Of a stretch of 64,000 nt of DNA, positions 1-14,362 are shown piece by piece (positions within the stretch are counted from its first letter, which is position 1; the number at the start of each line of letters is the position of its first letter). Both the position numbers and the translations under genes were made by a program. The notes under the pieces were generated by a model. It saw only the letters and a list, made by a program, of their open reading frames with translations. It had not been told where the DNA came from and did not search any database. This DNA is from Pelomonas sp. Root1444 (GTDB lineage: Bacteria; Pseudomonadota; Gammaproteobacteria; Burkholderiales; Burkholderiaceae_C), in the NCBI RefSeq assembly GCF_001426885.1, contig NZ_LMFP01000011.1, forward strand, positions 274,756 through 338,755. Direction: 5' to 3'.

Positions 1-462
1 GACACGCTGAACCGCCGCGCCTTCGACCAGGCGCTGGAGCATGCCCACGCCTGGCTGCAGCGCGGCCGTGGCTATGCGCTGGTGATGATCGACATGGACC
101 GCTTCAAGCAGCTCAACGACACGCTGGGCCACGCCGCCGGCGACGCCGCGCTGCGCCAGATGGTGCGCGAGCTGCAGCCCTGCGTGCGCGAGGTCGATCG
201 CTTCGGCCGACTGGGCGGCGAGGAATTCGGCGTGCTGCTGCCCGACACCGACATCGCCGGCGCGGCGCTGGTGGCAGAGCGCATGCGCGCGCTGGTCGAC
301 ATGACGCCGCTGCGCTGGCTGGAGCAGGACTGGCCGCTGAGTGCCAGCTTCGGCATCGCCGAGGCCGAGCGCGGTGACGCCAGCGCGGACGCGGTGCTGG
401 CCCGGGCCGATGCGGCCATGTACCGCGCCAAGAGCCAGGGCCGCAACGTCGTGCAGGCCTGA
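1..462 (+). CDS. Diguanylate cyclase, C-terminal GGDEF domain (5' end outside window)
   Basis: The reading frame is open from the first base, so the gene starts upstream and only about 153 C-terminal residues are visible. They make up most of a GGDEF domain, which condenses two GTP into cyclic di-GMP in the cytoplasm. The active-site loop reads GGEEF (nt 214-228), an active variant of GGDEF. An RxxD inhibitory site (REVD, nt 187-198) lies five residues before it, so product inhibition is expected. The metal-binding segment MIDMDRFKQLND is intact and the protein ends shortly after the domain. The sensory N-terminus cannot be seen. The gene lies 143 bp upstream of a receptor/YfiR/kinase operon, a type of module often tied to c-di-GMP control, but a functional link is only inferred. 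Confidence 0.93.
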   Translation, partial: DTLNRRAFDQALEHAHAWLQRGRGYALVMIDMDRFKQLNDTLGHAAGDAALRQMVRELQPCVREVDRFGRLGGEEFGVLLPDTDIAGAALVAERMRALVDMTPLRWLEQDWPLSASFGIAEAERGDASADAVLARADAAMYRAKSQGRNVVQA

Positions 463-605
463 GAGGGCGGGCGGCGCCGTCGGCGCACCGGCACATTCCT
501 TGCGCAACCGCAAATGCAGCACGGGAAGTGGCCCGGCGCGCCGGTCGCCAGGCGAGGCGCAGGACTAGACTGCGCGCAAACACGCCCCACGGAATCGAGT
601 GATCG

Positions 606-2960
606 ATGGACGACGACCGGGCCAGAGCACAGGAGACAGGCATCCGCAGGCTTGCAGGCGGCGCGGTGCGGCTGATGCTTTGGGCCGCGGGCTCCGCCGC
701 CGCCGTGGCGGCACCGGCCGAGAGCCCGGGCGTGGCCGACCTGGACATCGCCGAACTGGTCCGTGTGCGGCTCTCGCCGTTCGACGTCGCCGCCAACCTC
801 GACCGCGGCTACCTCGCGGCACACGCGGTGTCGGCCTCCCGCTTCGACGCCCCGATCCGCGAGCTGCCGTTCGCCGTGCAGGCCTTCAACGAGGCCTTCA
901 TCCGCGACCAGAAGCCGCAGGGGCTGTTCGACGTGGCACGCTACTCGCCCGGCGTGACCTACCGCAGCAACGACTTCAACGAAGGCAGCGCCAACCTGGC
1001 GATCCGCGGCTTCGCGGTCAGCCAGGTGCCCGGCGCGCACCAGGTGCTGCGCGACGGCTTCGTCGGCCCGTCGGTCTTCGATCTGACCAGCGCCGCCCGG
1101 ATCGAGATCGTCAAGGGGCCGTCCTCCTTCCTGTACGGCCAGGTGGCGCCTGGCGGCATCGTCAACGTCATCTCGAAAAGCCCGCTGCCCAAGCCGTTCG
1201 CCGAGCTGGAGCTCGGCGTCGGCTCCTACGGCCGTTACCGCGTCGCGGCGGACGCGGGCACACCGCTGGGGCCGGACCTCGCGCTGCGCGTCGTCGCGGC
1301 CCACGACCAGGACATCCACTACTGGTACCCCTACGACGCCCACACCTCCACGGTCGCACCGTCGCTGCGCTGGACGCCCGACCGCCGCGTCAGCGTGACG
1401 CTCAAGGCCGAGCAGTACCGCAAGATCGAGTCCCCGCAGCTGATGCAAAAGCCCGCCTACGGGCGGCAGGCCGGGCTCGTGCCTACCGAGGCCGACCCCA
1501 ACCTGGTCGGCGTCAGCGTCCCCGGCCTGCCCGACGACTGGAACAGCATGTCCGACGTCGACTACCGGCGCAGCGACAGCACCGGCGCCAGCGCCTGGGT
1601 CGACATCGAAGCCAGCGAGCACTGGCATCTGCGCGCCGGCTACTCGCGGCTGCGCTTCGAGGTCGACGCGCTGTTCTCCGGCAACCTGGGCATGGCAAAC
1701 AACACGACTTTTCTGCAAGGCCGCCGCCTGCGCCGGCAGGACTACACCAACCATGCCGAGTCGTTCGCGGTCGACGGCGTGGGCCGGTACCGCTTCGACG
1801 GCGCCAGCCTGCGGCTGCTGCTGGGCGCGCAGACGCTGAGGCGGCGCTTCGACAATACGGCGGGCCAGGCCCCCAACGACCCGGCGCTGGGCAGCAACCC
1901 GACCGCCTCGCCGCTGCCGCTGTGGGACCTGCGCGACCCGGCGACGTGGAACCGGCATGTGGACATCCCGCTCGGGACGCTGACCGAGAGCCGCGCCGAC
2001 GGACGCCTGCACCAGGTCGACCGCTCGGCCCACGCCGGCGCGACGCTCGGGCTGCTGGGCGACGACCTGCTGCTGCTGGCCGGCCTGCGCTACACGGCCG
2101 CGCGCGCCCAGCTCGACGACCGCCTGGCCGGGACGACGCAGCCCTTCTCCACGCACGAGGTGACGCCGCAGTACGGCGCCCTGCTGCGGCTGACGCCCGA
2201 GTGGTCGCTGTTCGCGTCCTATGCGCGCTCCTTCGTGCCGGTGGCGCAGCTGCTCAACCGGCCCGACGGCACGCGGGCGCCCGCCCTGCCCACGCGCGGC
2301 AGCGGCTGGGACCTGGGCGTCAAGGCCGAACTGCTGGGCGGCCGCGCGACGGCCACGGCGACCGTCTTCGACCTGCGCAACCGCAACGCCGTCAACGACC
2401 TGGCGCAGACCGACAGCGCGGGCAACATCACCATCTACAACGTGCAGAGCGGCCAGCAGCGCTCGCGCGGCTTCGAGGTCGACGCGACCCTGCTGCCGGC
2501 CGCGGGCTGGCAGGTCTACCTGGCCTACAGCCGCATCGATGCCCGCATCGTCGAGTACGGCGGCAACGACGCCGCGCTGCTGGCGCGCGACCCGGCCACG
2601 CTGACCACCGCCGAGCGCGTCAACTACAAGAACGCCCGCCTGCTGCACGGCGCGCGGCTGCAGATGAGCGCGCCGCACCTGTTCAATGTCTGGTTGCGGC
2701 ACGACTTCGCGGGCGGCCTCTACCTGGCCGGCGGCGCACACGTCGTGCGCGACCAGACGCTGCTGCCCGACAGCCCCGCGTCGTCGCGGCAGAGCTATGG
2801 CCTCGTCGACGCGCTGGCGGGCTACGCCTGGACCGGCGGCGGGCGGCGCATGAGCGTCGAGCTGTCCGGCAAGAACCTGCTCGACGAGCACTACCGCCCC
2901 TCGCAGAGCACGCGCTCGCGGCCCCGCGAATTCCTGCTGGCGTTCAGGACGGCCTGGTGA
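606..2960 (+). CDS. TonB-dependent (siderophore-type) outer-membrane receptor
   Basis: 784 residues, the usual size for a TonB-dependent receptor that imports ferric siderophores or similar ligands across the outer membrane. An N-terminal hydrophobic segment (about 22-36, ending AAAVAAPA) fits a signal peptide; a start at the internal Met near residue 24 would give a more conventional one. The plug domain spans about 75-190 and has the typical [14 protein letters not shown] and [11 protein letters not shown] segments. The rest is predicted beta-barrel and ends in FLLAFRTAW with the terminal aromatic residue used by the Bam machinery. No STN signalling domain is visible. The gene is followed at once by a YfiR-like gene and a hybrid kinase, so the receptor may feed a signalling system. 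The ligand cannot be read from sequence. Confidence 0.93.
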   Translation: MDDDRARAQETGIRRLAGGAVRLMLWAAGSAAAVAAPAESPGVADLDIAELVRVRLSPFDVAANLDRGYLAAHAVSASRFDAPIRELPFAVQAFNEAFIRDQKPQGLFDVARYSPGVTYRSNDFNEGSANLAIRGFAVSQVPGAHQVLRDGFVGPSVFDLTSAARIEIVKGPSSFLYGQVAPGGIVNVISKSPLPKPFAELELGVGSYGRYRVAADAGTPLGPDLALRVVAAHDQDIHYWYPYDAHTSTVAPSLRWTPDRRVSVTLKAEQYRKIESPQLMQKPAYGRQAGLVPTEADPNLVGVSVPGLPDDWNSMSDVDYRRSDSTGASAWVDIEASEHWHLRAGYSRLRFEVDALFSGNLGMANNTTFLQGRRLRRQDYTNHAESFAVDGVGRYRFDGASLRLLLGAQTLRRRFDNTAGQAPNDPALGSNPTASPLPLWDLRDPATWNRHVDIPLGTLTESRADGRLHQVDRSAHAGATLGLLGDDLLLLAGLRYTAARAQLDDRLAGTTQPFSTHEVTPQYGALLRLTPEWSLFASYARSFVPVAQLLNRPDGTRAPALPTRGSGWDLGVKAELLGGRATATATVFDLRNRNAVNDLAQTDSAGNITIYNVQSGQQRSRGFEVDATLLPAAGWQVYLAYSRIDARIVEYGGNDAALLARDPATLTTAERVNYKNARLLHGARLQMSAPHLFNVWLRHDFAGGLYLAGGAHVVRDQTLLPDSPASSRQSYGLVDALAGYAWTGGGRRMSVELSGKNLLDEHYRPSQSTRSRPREFLLAFRTAW

Positions 2961-2962
2961 CG

Positions 2963-3531
2963 ATGGCCGCCCGGATCGTCGGACGCGCCGCCACGCTGGC
3001 GGCGCTGGCCTGCGCGTTCGGCGTGCCGGCTGGCGCGCAGTCCACGCTCGTCGAGCGCCAGTCCAAGGTCGAGGCGGCCTTCCTGCGCAACTTCGCCCGC
3101 TATGTCAGCTGGCCCGCGCAGGCCTTCACCGACGAAAGCGGGCCGTGGAACGTCTGCGTCATCGACGACAACCATTTCGACGCCTCGCTGGAGCAGACCT
3201 TCCAGGGTCGGCTCGAGCAGGGCCGGCCCTTCGCCGTGCGGCGTGCCGTGTCGCCCGAGGCGCTGTCCAGTTGCCACATCGTCTTCGTGGGCGGCGTGAG
3301 CCCGGCGCTGCGCCGCGCCGCGCTGACGCAGGTGCGCGGCCGCCCGGTGCTGACCGTCGGCAACACGCCGGACTTCCTCGCCGAAGGCGGCGTCGTGCGC
3401 CTGCTGGCGGGCGAGCGCATCGAGATGAGCATCAACCTCGACCAGGCCCGCCGCGCCTCGCTGGGCATCCCGGCCAAGCTGCTGGAGGTGTCCAACGAGG
3501 TGATAGAGAACGGCAGCCTGCGGAGGCTCAG

Positions 3532-3535
<4 letters not shown>
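2963..3535 (+). CDS. YfiR-family (DUF4154) periplasmic protein
   Basis: 190 residues with a signal peptide ending near VPAGAQS (about residue 27), so periplasmic. The body matches the YfiR/DUF4154 family: the segment [16 protein letters not shown] near the mature N-terminus, CVIDD and [10 protein letters not shown] with the conserved cysteines, and an [19 protein letters not shown] block near the C-terminus. In Pseudomonas YfiBNR, YfiR binds the periplasmic domain of the cyclase YfiN and keeps it off. ATG 2963 is chosen; GTG 2957, which overlaps the receptor stop codon, is an alternative two codons longer. The gene ends inside the start of the downstream kinase (GTGA overlap), so the two are translationally coupled and YfiR probably controls that kinase. 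Confidence 0.88.
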
Positions 3536-6228
<2,693 letters not shown>

Positions 6229-6230
6229 GC

Positions 6231-8279
6231 TCACCACACCTTGCAATGCTGGCCCGCCGGCTTCACGAGCTTGGCGCCGGGCTTGCAGGCAAAAGCCTTC
6301 TCGAACTCCGGCATGTTGACGACCACGCCGTTGATGCGCCATTTGGCCGGTGAATGCGGGTCGACCTTGGCATGCACGCGCAACGCCTCCGGGCGCGCGG
6401 CCGCGCAGTCCCATTGCGCGAAGCCGACGAAGAAGCGCTGCTCGGGCGTCAGGCCGTCGCGGCTCTCCGCGGTCTTGCCCACCATGTGCGCCTTCCAGGC
6501 CTCCCAGGCCAGCACCAGCCCGCCCAGGTCCGCCAGATCCTCGCCCAGCGTCAGCTTCGAGTTGATCTTGATGTCGTCGACGACGGTGTAGGTCGCGTAC
6601 TGGTCGGCCACGCAGGCGGCGCGCTTCTCGAACTCGCGGCCGTCCTTGGGGGTCCACCAGTTCTTCAGGTTGCCCTGGGCATCGAACTGGCGGCCCTCGT
6701 CGTCGAAGCCATGCGTCAGCTCGTGGCCGATGGTGCCGCCGGTGTTGCCGTAGTTGGGTGCCGCGTCCAGCTTGGGGTCGTACAGCGGCGGCTGCAGCAC
6801 GCCGGCGGGGAAGTTGATGTCGTTCATCTGCGCGTCGTAGTAGGCGTTGACGGTCTGCGGCGTCATGCCCCATTCGCCGCGGTCCAGCGGCTGGCCGATC
6901 TTGGCCAGCTGGCGCCGGTGCTCGAAGGCATTGCCGCGCACGACGTTGCCGAAGAAGTCGCCGCGCTGCACGGCGAAGGCGCTGTAGTCGCGCCAGCGCT
7001 CGGGGTAGCCCACCTTGTTGACGATGGCCTTGAGCTTGGCCTGTGCACGCGCCTTGGTCTCGGCGCTCATCCACGTCAGGCCGTCGATGCTGCGCGCCAT
7101 GGCGGCCTCGATCTCCTGCGTCATCTCCACCGTCGCGGCCTTGATCTCCGGCGTGAAGTTGCGGGCGACGAACTCCTGGCCCAGCGCCTCGCCCAGCTGC
7201 AGGTCGACAAGCTGCACGCAGCGCTTCCAGCGCGCTTTCAGCTGCGGCGTGCCGGTCAACGTCTGGCCGTAGAAGTCGAAGTTGGCCTGCACGAAGGCGC
7301 TGCCCAGCGCCGGGCTGAGGCTGCTGGCCAGCTGCCAACGCAGGTAGGCCTGCAGGTCGGCCACGCTCATGGCCTTCAAGCGCACACCCAGCGCCTTGAA
7401 GAAGGCCGGCTCGGTGACGTTGTAGCGCGCTTGCGAAGGCGTGGTGCCGAGCGCCGCCTGGTAGCCCGCCCAGTCGAAACCTGGCATCAGCGCCTTCAGG
7501 CCGCGGGCGTCGACGACGTGGAAGGTCTTGTACGGATCGCGCTTGTCGACCTTGGACAGCGAGGCGCGGGCCAGGGCCGTCTCGGTGGCCAGCACGCTGC
7601 GCGCCGCCGCCTTCGCCGCCGCGGGCGCCTCGCCCAGCAGCGTGAAGACATGGGCCACGTGGGCCTCGTAGGCGTGGCGGATCTTCAGCGTCTTGGCGTC
7701 GCGCTTGAGGTAGTAGTCGCGGTCGGGCAGGCCCAGGCCGCCGGCGTGGGCGAAGGCGATCTGGCGCGTCGCGTCGGCAAAGTCCTGGCCGGCGCTGAAG
7801 CTGAAGAAGAGGCGGTCGCTGCCGGCGGCCAGTTGCAGCTCGGCCAGCAGGCCCGGCAGGTCGCGTTTGTCGCGCAGGGCGGCGATGCGGTCCAGCAGCG
7901 GCTGCAGCGGCTTCAGGCCGGCGGCCTGCACGGCGCCTTCGTCCATGCAGGCGGCGAAGTAGTCGCCTAGCTTGGCCTGCGTCGGGCTGCGCTCGGCCGC
8001 CGGGTCGCCGAGCTTGGCCAACACGCCCCACAGATAGCGCTGGTTCTCGTTGGCCATCTTGGCGTAGACCGACCAGCGCGACTGGTCCGCCGGGATGGGG
8101 TTGGCCTGGGTCCACGCCCCGCAGGCATAGCGGTACAGGTCGTCGCACGGGTCCGCGCTGCGGTCCATGGCGGTCACGTCCAGGCTGGGCGTGTAGGGCA
8201 AGGCGTCCAGCGGGGTTTCGTCGGCAGCCTGCGCGGCCAGCGTCGCGGCCAGCAGGGCGGATAGCAGCAGTCGTTTCAT
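6231..8279 (-). CDS. M13-family zinc metallopeptidase (neprilysin/PepO type)
   Basis: 682 residues. The start ATG 8279 gives a clean signal peptide (MKRLLLSALLAATLAAQA); a longer open frame to 8336 has no signal-like N-terminus. Family M13 enzymes cleave oligopeptides. Zinc ligands are visible: HELTH at about 518-522 and GEDLAD at about 578, the usual ENxxD motif with Asp in place of Asn at its second position. The substrate-binding NAYY segment (VNAYYDAQMNDINFP) is present, and the protein ends in HCKVW, the typical C-x-x-W tail. Length matches the family. It is probably exported to the periplasm. It converges on the upstream kinase operon with almost no gap and appears to be transcribed alone. 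Confidence 0.95.
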   Translation of the reverse strand: MKRLLLSALLAATLAAQAADETPLDALPYTPSLDVTAMDRSADPCDDLYRYACGAWTQANPIPADQSRWSVYAKMANENQRYLWGVLAKLGDPAAERSPTQAKLGDYFAACMDEGAVQAAGLKPLQPLLDRIAALRDKRDLPGLLAELQLAAGSDRLFFSFSAGQDFADATRQIAFAHAGGLGLPDRDYYLKRDAKTLKIRHAYEAHVAHVFTLLGEAPAAAKAAARSVLATETALARASLSKVDKRDPYKTFHVVDARGLKALMPGFDWAGYQAALGTTPSQARYNVTEPAFFKALGVRLKAMSVADLQAYLRWQLASSLSPALGSAFVQANFDFYGQTLTGTPQLKARWKRCVQLVDLQLGEALGQEFVARNFTPEIKAATVEMTQEIEAAMARSIDGLTWMSAETKARAQAKLKAIVNKVGYPERWRDYSAFAVQRGDFFGNVVRGNAFEHRRQLAKIGQPLDRGEWGMTPQTVNAYYDAQMNDINFPAGVLQPPLYDPKLDAAPNYGNTGGTIGHELTHGFDDEGRQFDAQGNLKNWWTPKDGREFEKRAACVADQYATYTVVDDIKINSKLTLGEDLADLGGLVLAWEAWKAHMVGKTAESRDGLTPEQRFFVGFAQWDCAAARPEALRVHAKVDPHSPAKWRINGVVVNMPEFEKAFACKPGAKLVKPAGQHCKVW

Positions 8280-8400
8280 GGCGGGTGAGCTGATTTGAAG
8301 TGCGGCGATTGTGGTCTCGCTGCGCGGTCCTGCCATTGGTCAGAGAGCGGGCTCGGGGCTGGCGGCATCATGTGAGGTTCCGTGCCGCCCACTGCCGCCC

Positions 8401-9336
8401 ATGACCGAAACCCTGCTGCTCCTCGTCCCCATTGCCGCCGAACACAAGGCCCTGCTGCTGGCACGCTTCAACGTCATCGACGCGCCCGACGCCGCCGCCC
8501 GCGCCGCCGCGCTGGCCGCACACGCCGGCGAGATCGACCTCGTGCTGACCAACGGCTCGGTCGGCTTCACGGCTGCCGAGATCGCCGTGTGCCCGAAGCT
8601 CAAGCTGCTGGCCGCGCAGGGCGCCGGTTACGAGAACCTCGATGTGGCCGCAGCCCGCGCACGCGGCGTGGCGGTGTGCAACGGCGCGGGCACCAACGAC
8701 GACTGCGTGGCCGACCACGCGCTGGCCCTGCTGCTGGCCAGCGTGCGCGCGCTGCCCCAGCAGGGCGCGGCCGTGCGGGCCGGCGTGTGGCGGGATGCGC
8801 TGCCGCTCTACCCCCACTTCGGCGGCCGGCGCCTGGGCGTCATCGGCCTGGGCGCCATCGGCCGCAAGATCGCTGCGCGCGCCGCCGCCTTCGGCATGGT
8901 CATCGGTTATCACAACCGCCGTCCGCGGGCGGACGCCGGCGATGCGGCCTATTTCGACCGTGCGGTGGCGCTGGCCGCCTGGGCCGACGACCTGGTCGTC
9001 GCCACGCCCGGCGGCGCGGCCACACGCCACGTGGTCGATGCCGAAGTGCTGGCGGCCCTCGGCGCTGGCGGACATGTCGTCAACATCGCCCGCGGCAGCT
9101 GCATCGACACCGCCGCGCTGGCCGCCGCGCTGCTGGCCGGGCGCATCGCCGGCGCCGCGCTGGACGTCTACGAGAGCGAGCCGCAGCCGCCGCTGGCGCT
9201 GCTGGGCCTGCCGAACGTCATCCTGACGCCGCACATCGCCGGCTGGTCGCCGCAGTCCATCCGCGCGACGGTGGAGAACTTCATCGCCAACGCCGACGCG
9301 CTGCGGCGCGGCGAGGCGCTGCTCACGCCGCTCTGA
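8401..9336 (+). CDS. D-2-hydroxyacid dehydrogenase (glyoxylate/hydroxypyruvate reductase-like)
   Basis: 311 residues, a normal length for NAD(P)-dependent D-2-hydroxyacid dehydrogenases, which reduce 2-oxoacids such as glyoxylate or hydroxypyruvate. The Rossmann motif GLGAIG is at 149-154. The catalytic triad is complete: Arg231 (NIARGS), Glu260 (YESEP) and His278 (LTPHIAG), with the family's Arg-Glu spacing of 29. The residue pattern after the Rossmann strand (YHNRRP) suggests preference for NADP, an inference from the arginines. ATG 8401 is chosen; the frame continues upstream but reads over the divergent promoter region of the M13 peptidase. Exact substrate unknown. Confidence 0.93.
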   Translation: MTETLLLLVPIAAEHKALLLARFNVIDAPDAAARAAALAAHAGEIDLVLTNGSVGFTAAEIAVCPKLKLLAAQGAGYENLDVAAARARGVAVCNGAGTNDDCVADHALALLLASVRALPQQGAAVRAGVWRDALPLYPHFGGRRLGVIGLGAIGRKIAARAAAFGMVIGYHNRRPRADAGDAAYFDRAVALAAWADDLVVATPGGAATRHVVDAEVLAALGAGGHVVNIARGSCIDTAALAAALLAGRIAGAALDVYESEPQPPLALLGLPNVILTPHIAGWSPQSIRATVENFIANADALRRGEALLTPL

Positions 9337-9342
9337 GTGGGT

Positions 9343-9582
9343 TCACTGGCGCCGGGCTTCGATGACCTCGGCCTCGCCGCGCGGTTGGTAGACGCGGCGG
9401 CTGCCCTCCTCCAGCACCTGCTCGACGGCGCACCGGGGCATGGGCGCGGGCGCCTCGAGCAACTCCGGTTCCAAAGGCGGCAGGCTGTCGAGCACCAGCA
9501 CCGGCTCGACCGCGTGGCTGGGCGTGCCGGGCGGCGAGACCAGCGCATTCAGCAGGCGGCGGGGCATGGGCAGAGGCTTCAT
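9343..9582 (-). CDS. Small hypothetical protein (79 aa)
   Basis: A short frame starting ATG 9582 and ending a few bases past the convergent dehydrogenase. The product is proline- and glutamate-rich in its middle (LPPLEPELLEAPAP), has no membrane segment or known domain, and begins MKPLPMPRRLLNAL. The ribosome-binding site is weak. It fills the only space between two well-supported genes, and its amino-acid composition is less arginine-heavy than the surrounding antisense frames, which mildly favours real coding. No function can be assigned. Confidence 0.4.
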   Translation of the reverse strand: MKPLPMPRRLLNALVSPPGTPSHAVEPVLVLDSLPPLEPELLEAPAPMPRCAVEQVLEEGSRRVYQPRGEAEVIEARRQ

Positions 9583-9708
9583 GGCAATCGGCCTGCCAAG
9601 TAGACGACAAGCCACGTCCGATTGCGACAGCCTGCCAACCATGGATTGGGGATGTCGCCGCCACCCAGGCCCGCGCAGCATGTCCGTTTGCCGCTGCAGG
9701 AGCCCTTC

Positions 9709-10407
9709 ATGCCCGACTTGAAACCCGCCGCCGAACTGGCCAGGCAAGCCAGGACGCCATTCCCCGGCGCGTCCGCCGAGTACGACCGTGCCCGGCAGGC
9801 GCTGCTGGCCGAGGAGATCGAGTTCCGCCGCCACATGACCCGCCTCACCGAACAGCGCCGCGCGCTGCCGCCCGGCCCGGTCATCGCGAAAAACTACCGC
9901 TTCAAGGACGAGCAGGGTTTCGAAGTCGGCCTGAAGGAGCTGTTCGGCGACAAGGACACGCTGGTCGCCTACTTCTGGATGTACGGCCCGCAGCGCGAAC
10001 GCCCCTGCCCGATGTGCACCAACTGGCTGGGCGCCGTCAACGGCAACGCGGCGGACATCAAGCAGCAGGTGGCGCTGAAGATCCTTGGCCGCTCGCCCGT
10101 GGAGCGGCAGTACGCCTTCGCGCAGCAGCGCGGCTGGCGCGACCTCAACTTCGTGCAGACCGTGGGCGACGACTACGCCAGGGACCTGGGCATCCTGATG
10201 GACGACGGCAGCGAGTACGCGGCGCTGACCGTCTTCAAGCGCGACGGTGACGAGGTCCGCCTGTTCTGGGCCAGCGAGATGACCAAGGACATGGCCGACC
10301 CCGGCCAGGACCCGCGCGACGCGCCGGACATCGCATCGCTGTGGTCCATCCTGGACCTGACGCCAGGAGGGCGGCCGGCGGGCTGGTATCCCAGGCTGCA
10401 GTACTGA
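9709..10407 (+). CDS. DUF899-family thioredoxin-like protein
   Basis: 232 residues. The start ATG 9709 has GCAGGAG about seven bases upstream; the longer open frame begins in non-coding-looking sequence. The protein matches the DUF899 family: an N-terminal helix with EEIEFRRHMTRLTEQRRALPPG, then YRFKDEQG, LKELFGDKDTLVAYFWMYG and the cysteine pair CPMCTNW in a thioredoxin-like setting. Members are small cytosolic proteins with a predicted redox fold, but the biochemical role is not established. No signal peptide. It converges on the UvrA-like gene downstream. Confidence 0.85.
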   Translation: MPDLKPAAELARQARTPFPGASAEYDRARQALLAEEIEFRRHMTRLTEQRRALPPGPVIAKNYRFKDEQGFEVGLKELFGDKDTLVAYFWMYGPQRERPCPMCTNWLGAVNGNAADIKQQVALKILGRSPVERQYAFAQQRGWRDLNFVQTVGDDYARDLGILMDDGSEYAALTVFKRDGDEVRLFWASEMTKDMADPGQDPRDAPDIASLWSILDLTPGGRPAGWYPRLQY

Positions 10408-10419
10408 CGGACGCGCGGC

Positions 10420-12804
<2,385 letters not shown>

Positions 12805-12846
12805 CGTCAGTTATCAATGTTGCTGCGCCCCGCGCATTAAACGCGG

Positions 12847-12979
12847 ACCGGCGCCGCGCCGCCGCAAGCCGGCCCGCAGGCGATGTGCGTTTGGCTCATG
12901 GCCAAACGCATCGCTGTCCCCTCGGGGGACCGACCAGACTCGCACGCGTTCAGCGCTGCGAGGTTGGGCGAGGGGCTTG
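12847..12979 (+). repeat. Dispersed hairpin repeat, copy 1 (short form)
   Basis: Starts with a GCGCCGCGCCG...AAGCCGGCCCGC block, then a long hairpin: GGCGATG, a two-base TG bulge, CGTTTGGC, loop TCATG, GCCAAACG, CATCGC (about 12879-12913). It then reads GTCCCCTCGGGGG and ends GGTTGGGCGAGGGGC. Compared with the copies near 48.5 and 62.4 kb it lacks the internal block of about 110 nt with the second and third hairpins. Its right end overlaps the last codons of the VOC gene. Confidence 0.85.
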
Positions 12980-13378
12980 CTGGATGCGGATCATGTTGCC
13001 CGCCGGGTCGCGCACGCCGCAATCCCTCACGCCATACGGCTGGTCGGTCGGCTCCTGCACGATCTCGGCGTCGGCCGCCTGCAGCTTCTCGAAGGTGGCG
13101 GCGAGGTCGGGCGTCGAGAACAGGATCATCGCGAACGTGCCCTTGGCCATCATCTCGGCGATGGTGCGCTTCTCGTCGTCGGTGACGCCGGGCGTGGCCT
13201 GCGGCGGGTAGAGCACGATGGACGTGCCCGGCTGGCCCTTGGGCCCGACGGTGATCCAGCGCATGCCGGCATAGCCGACGTCCTTGCGCACCTCGAAGCC
13301 GAGCACGTCGCGGTAGAAGGCCAGCGAGGTTTCGGCGTCGCTGTGGGGCAGGAAGGTGGAGTGGATGGTGATGTCCAT
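12950..13378 (-). CDS. VOC-family (glyoxalase/bleomycin-resistance-like) protein
   Basis: 142 residues with the paired beta-alpha-beta-beta-beta modules of the vicinal oxygen chelate fold: an N-terminal module with SDAETSLAFYRDVLGFEVRKDV and a C-terminal one with LAATFEKLQAADAEIVQEPTDQPYGVRDCGVRDPAGNMIRI. Members bind a metal or hydrophobic ligand; some detoxify, many are unassigned. It lies 90 bp downstream of an AraC-type regulator on the same strand, a common pairing that suggests the regulator controls it. The last eight residues (APRPTSQR) are encoded by the end of a dispersed repeat, so the C-terminal tail is probably not conserved. Confidence 0.9.
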   Translation of the reverse strand: MDITIHSTFLPHSDAETSLAFYRDVLGFEVRKDVGYAGMRWITVGPKGQPGTSIVLYPPQATPGVTDDEKRTIAEMMAKGTFAMILFSTPDLAATFEKLQAADAEIVQEPTDQPYGVRDCGVRDPAGNMIRIQQAPRPTSQR

Positions 13379-13468
13379 GGTCAGTGTCCTTGGCGTTAGG
13401 GAAGTCCGTGGAAGGCAGTCTAGGTTTGCCGTCCGGCGGGCGCTTCTCGATTCCTGATCGGTTGCCGC

Positions 13469-13882
13469 TCAGCCGCGGATGGGCCGCGTCACCTGCCGGG
13501 CCACACAGGCCAGCAGGCCCTCGGCCTCGGCCGCCGCGTCGCGCCGGTAGACGCTGGGCGGCACGCCCACCAGCTCGGTAAAGCGGGTGCTGAAGGTGCC
13601 GAGCGACGCGCAGCCGACCTCGAAGCAGACCTCGGTGACGCTCAGGTCGCCGCGGCGCAGCAGGGCCATCGCGCGCTCGATGCGGCGCGTCATCAGGTAG
13701 GCGTAGACCGACTCGCCATAGGCCGCGCGGAACTGCCGGCTCAGGTGCCCGGCCGACATGCCGATGCCGCGCGCCAGCGCCTCGACGTCCAGCGGCTGGG
13801 CGTAGTCGCGGTCGATGCGGTCGCGCACGCGGCGCAGGCGGGCGAGGTCGCGCAAGTGGGTGTCGGCGGGCGGGCTGGGCAT
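13469..13882 (-). CDS. Small AraC-family transcriptional regulator
   Basis: 137 residues, made up almost wholly of the double helix-turn-helix DNA-binding domain; there is no separate ligand-binding domain. The first HTH is at about 30-52 (PLDVEALARGIGMSAGHLSRQF) and the second at about 80-105 (LSVTEVCFEVGCASLGTFSTRF), followed by the typical VGVPPSVYRRD. It lies upstream of the VOC gene on the same strand and diverges from the acidic hypothetical gene over about 115 bp. It probably regulates the VOC gene or itself; the effector is unknown. Confidence 0.9.
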   Translation of the reverse strand: MPSPPADTHLRDLARLRRVRDRIDRDYAQPLDVEALARGIGMSAGHLSRQFRAAYGESVYAYLMTRRIERAMALLRRGDLSVTEVCFEVGCASLGTFSTRFTELVGVPPSVYRRDAAAEAEGLLACVARQVTRPIRG

Positions 13883-13996
13883 CGCGACAGGATAGCCAGG
13901 GGCGCCCTCGTCCTACGCCAAGCTCGCTCTCGTCCGACGACGGCGACCGCAGCTGCGGCGCAGACTGGATTCATCCAACCACTCATGGAGACCGCC

Positions 13997-14338
13997 ATGG
14001 GACACAGCAGCCTCGTGGGCACCGAGAAGGCGCCGCAACGACCCAAGGGCACCGACGAACAAGCCCTCGGCCCCTCCGACCTCAGCGACAGCGGCAGCGA
14101 CACGCTGGGCGCCGAACGCTTGCCCGCGGCCGACCCGGGCGAGCCGGTCGACGTGACGCTGAACCGCGACCAGGCCGTCGCACCCATCGAGGGCACGGGC
14201 GAGGACGCGGACGAGACCGAAGCCACGGACATCGGCGTCGACCGCGTCATCGATTCACCGGACGCCGGGGACCCCGTGCTCGATGCCGACGACGCGCTAC
14301 CGACGACTGGGCGCGAACGACGCGCCAAGCCCAGCTAG
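13997..14338 (+). CDS. Acidic, probably disordered small protein
   Basis: 113 residues from ATG 13997. This start has GGAG six bases upstream, inside the codons of an alternative start at 13985, so the later ATG is preferred. The product is rich in Asp, Glu, Ser, Gly and Pro (ALGPSDLSDSGSDTLGAERLP, EDADETEATDIGVDRVIDSP), has no hydrophobic segment, cysteine or known fold, and looks intrinsically disordered. I recognise the general ALGPSDLSDSGSD style from uncharacterised proteins of Burkholderiales, but no function is established. It ends 49 bp before the next gene. Confidence 0.7.
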   Translation: MGHSSLVGTEKAPQRPKGTDEQALGPSDLSDSGSDTLGAERLPAADPGEPVDVTLNRDQAVAPIEGTGEDADETEATDIGVDRVIDSPDAGDPVLDADDALPTTGRERRAKPS

Positions 14339-14362
14339 CGCCGCGCCTCCGATATGCTCCCG

